A stretch of 64,000 nt of DNA, taken from positions 186,001 to 250,000 of the forward strand of contig NZ_QJKM01000010.1 in NCBI RefSeq assembly GCF_003425685.1, in the 5' to 3' direction. Shown here piece by piece: positions 62,872 through 64,000 of the stretch. The DNA comes from Rhizobium terrae (lineage in GTDB: Bacteria; Pseudomonadota; Alphaproteobacteria; Rhizobiales; Rhizobiaceae). Position numbers and translations under genes: made by a program. The notes beneath the pieces are model-generated. The model had not been told where the DNA came from. It saw only the letters and a program-made list of their open reading frames with translations, and made no database searches. Within the stretch, counting starts at the first letter, position 1. Each line of letters begins with the position of its first letter.

Positions 62872-62928
62872 TCGGCAAAAGCAGCTATCGACGCGCGCGA
62901 CGCAGGATTGCCCTGTGATCCTGCCATG

Positions 62929-64000
62929 TCAGGCGAAAGCTTCACACCAGTATGCAAAGGCGACGATATTCCACGCCGCATGCACAACTTCGTCACTCAA
63001 GTCGTTTTTCAATGCGCCCGAAACAAGATCGATGTAATCCTCCGAGAGGATCTGTTCGAATGAATAGGCGTTGGCCTTCCTGAATTTGGTTATCCGGGAC
63101 AATAGCCACTGCCGCATCCTGTCATCATATTTGAGCTGCTGGATGGCTTTGGGACGCCCGGCAATCTCTGCAGGAAGGCATCGCGCCGCGAATTCCCGCA
63201 GTAATATCTTGTTTTGATGAGCGTCGATTTTCTGCTCCTCCGGCATCCTCAGACCCAGGGAAACAACGTCAAAATCCGCATATGGCATACGGGCATGCAT
63301 GCCGAAATGATGCGCAAACATCGATTGCATACTCATACGCTCATCCCTGTCGAGCACGAAGCGTGTGAGAGCTTCCGAGAGGTTCTGCGGAGGTTGCTGT
63401 TCGGGCAGGGCCTGGCAATCCGCCGCAACCAAACCGGCACGGAAAAGCGGTTCGGCTGCGAAAACTCTCGGTTTCAGATGGGGCGCCACGCCATTGCCAC
63501 GAGAGGCCTCCCACACCTCGCGATGCATCCGCATGCCGCCGAAGATCGCATCGGAAAAGTTTCCGGAAAACATGACATCCACCCGCTCTTTGGCGTTTTG
63601 ATGCATGGCATAGAGGCAGGGATATTCATCAAAGCCGCCGATATTCTCTGTGGCCAGGATCGAAGCGGGAAGCAGGTCCGTCAATTCTTCGGGATCGACA
63701 AATAGCTCCATGTGGTCGAGACCAAGTGCCGCGGCTGTCCTGCGCGCGCCGATGACTTCGGGATCGTCTTTGCCATAACCCACCGTGTGGGAATGAAGGG
63801 GGCCTCCCCCAAGCGCGCGCTTGAGCAAAAAAGCGATCAGCGCCGAATCAACGCCGCCGCTCAGCATAAGTCCGTGTCGCTGGGAACCGGTCCCGACATG
63901 CCGGCGGACGGCCGTGTCCAGGGTTCTTTCGACATCGCCGATCTCAAAGAAGACTTTCGGTTCGGCCTCCAGAACCGTTTGGCCCTCCTCTATCGTCAGG
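62929..64000 (-). CDS. Asparagine synthase-like amidotransferase (N-terminus outside window)
   Basis: C-terminal about 357 residues of a class B asparagine synthetase-like enzyme; the gene continues past 64000. The ATP pyrophosphatase loop LMLSGGVDSALI is followed by YGKDDPE, FSGNFSDAIFGG (SG-SDE-like motif) and a C-terminal helical part (RMPYADFDVVSLGLRMP). The N-terminal glutaminase domain is not visible. Such proteins amidate an amino acid or other carboxylate and often occur in natural product and surface polymer clusters. Upstream of deoR on the same strand, separated by 148 bp with the operator. Confidence 0.85.
   Translation of the reverse strand, partial: LTIEEGQTVLEAEPKVFFEIGDVERTLDTAVRRHVGTGSQRHGLMLSGGVDSALIAFLLKRALGGGPLHSHTVGYGKDDPEVIGARRTAAALGLDHMELFVDPEELTDLLPASILATENIGGFDEYPCLYAMHQNAKERVDVMFSGNFSDAIFGGMRMHREVWEASRGNGVAPHLKPRVFAAEPLFRAGLVAADCQALPEQQPPQNLSEALTRFVLDRDERMSMQSMFAHHFGMHARMPYADFDVVSLGLRMPEEQKIDAHQNKILLREFAARCLPAEIAGRPKAIQQLKYDDRMRQWLLSRITKFRKANAYSFEQILSEDYIDLVSGALKNDLSDEVVHAAWNIVAFAYWCEAFA

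Noticed and set aside
1..64000. CRISPR arrays, prophage genes or insertion sequences
   Set aside because: No regularly spaced direct repeats, transposase, integrase or phage structural genes were recognised.

Overview
The window is a high-GC alphaproteobacterial chromosome segment, most probably from Rhizobiaceae (Rhizobium/Agrobacterium/Neorhizobium type). This rests on the divK-pleD pair, a DinB with an N-terminal Cys-pair extension, short bacterial ProRS, DUF1467 and DUF3572 proteins, a contiguous 14-subunit nuo operon carrying rhizobial accessory ORFs, and GTTC-N7-GTTC type LexA boxes. No species is claimed.

Layout. Positions 1-7400 (+ strand): 3' part of topA, rnr, a DUF983 membrane protein, a Nudix hydrolase, an MFS transporter and rpmG with its terminator. 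Positions 8149-18192: divK-pleD (cell-cycle c-di-GMP signalling), DUF3572, a HAD-like protein, a GNAT enzyme, SOS-controlled dinB, an L,D-transpeptidase, dnaE, and a 28-residue membrane peptide gene under a probable LexA box. Positions 18.9-27 kb (- strand): ccdAB toxin-antitoxin, lolD-lolC, proS, a probable small RNA, DUF1467, methylmalonyl-CoA epimerase, a palindromic intergenic element, RNase J and birA. Positions 27-43.5 kb (- strand): the complete nuoA-N operon for respiratory complex I, interrupted by three small extra genes, two of which (counting the NuoE extension) share a helix-hairpin-helix-like module. Positions 43.7-44.3 kb: two tRNA-Asp and one tRNA-Val.

From tRNA-Val to the window end (44.3-64 kb) the content becomes accessory, with AT-rich spacers and several regulators. 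It holds an AlaX-type tRNA editing protein, two full GntR/FCD regulators and two truncated paralogues lacking the DNA-binding domain, a dipeptide/oligopeptide-type ABC importer with a fused ATPase, and a PPP-family phosphatase. Then comes the most interesting part: a three-gene operon encoding a CDP-alcohol phosphotransferase-like membrane enzyme, a LicC-like nucleotidyltransferase and a PduX-like GHMP kinase. Divergent from it are a GNAT and an MFS exporter. Beyond lie a phosphodiesterase of the alkaline phosphatase superfamily, its DeoR-family regulator, and an asparagine synthase-like amidotransferase cut by the window edge.

The accessory genes can be read together as an undescribed kinase -> cytidylyltransferase -> CDP-alcohol transferase route (a bacterial Kennedy-like logic), with acetyl- and amido-transfer, export, re-import and hydrolysis functions. 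A 14-bp sequence is shared exactly by the deoR and phosphatase promoters. The chemical product cannot be deduced from the window.
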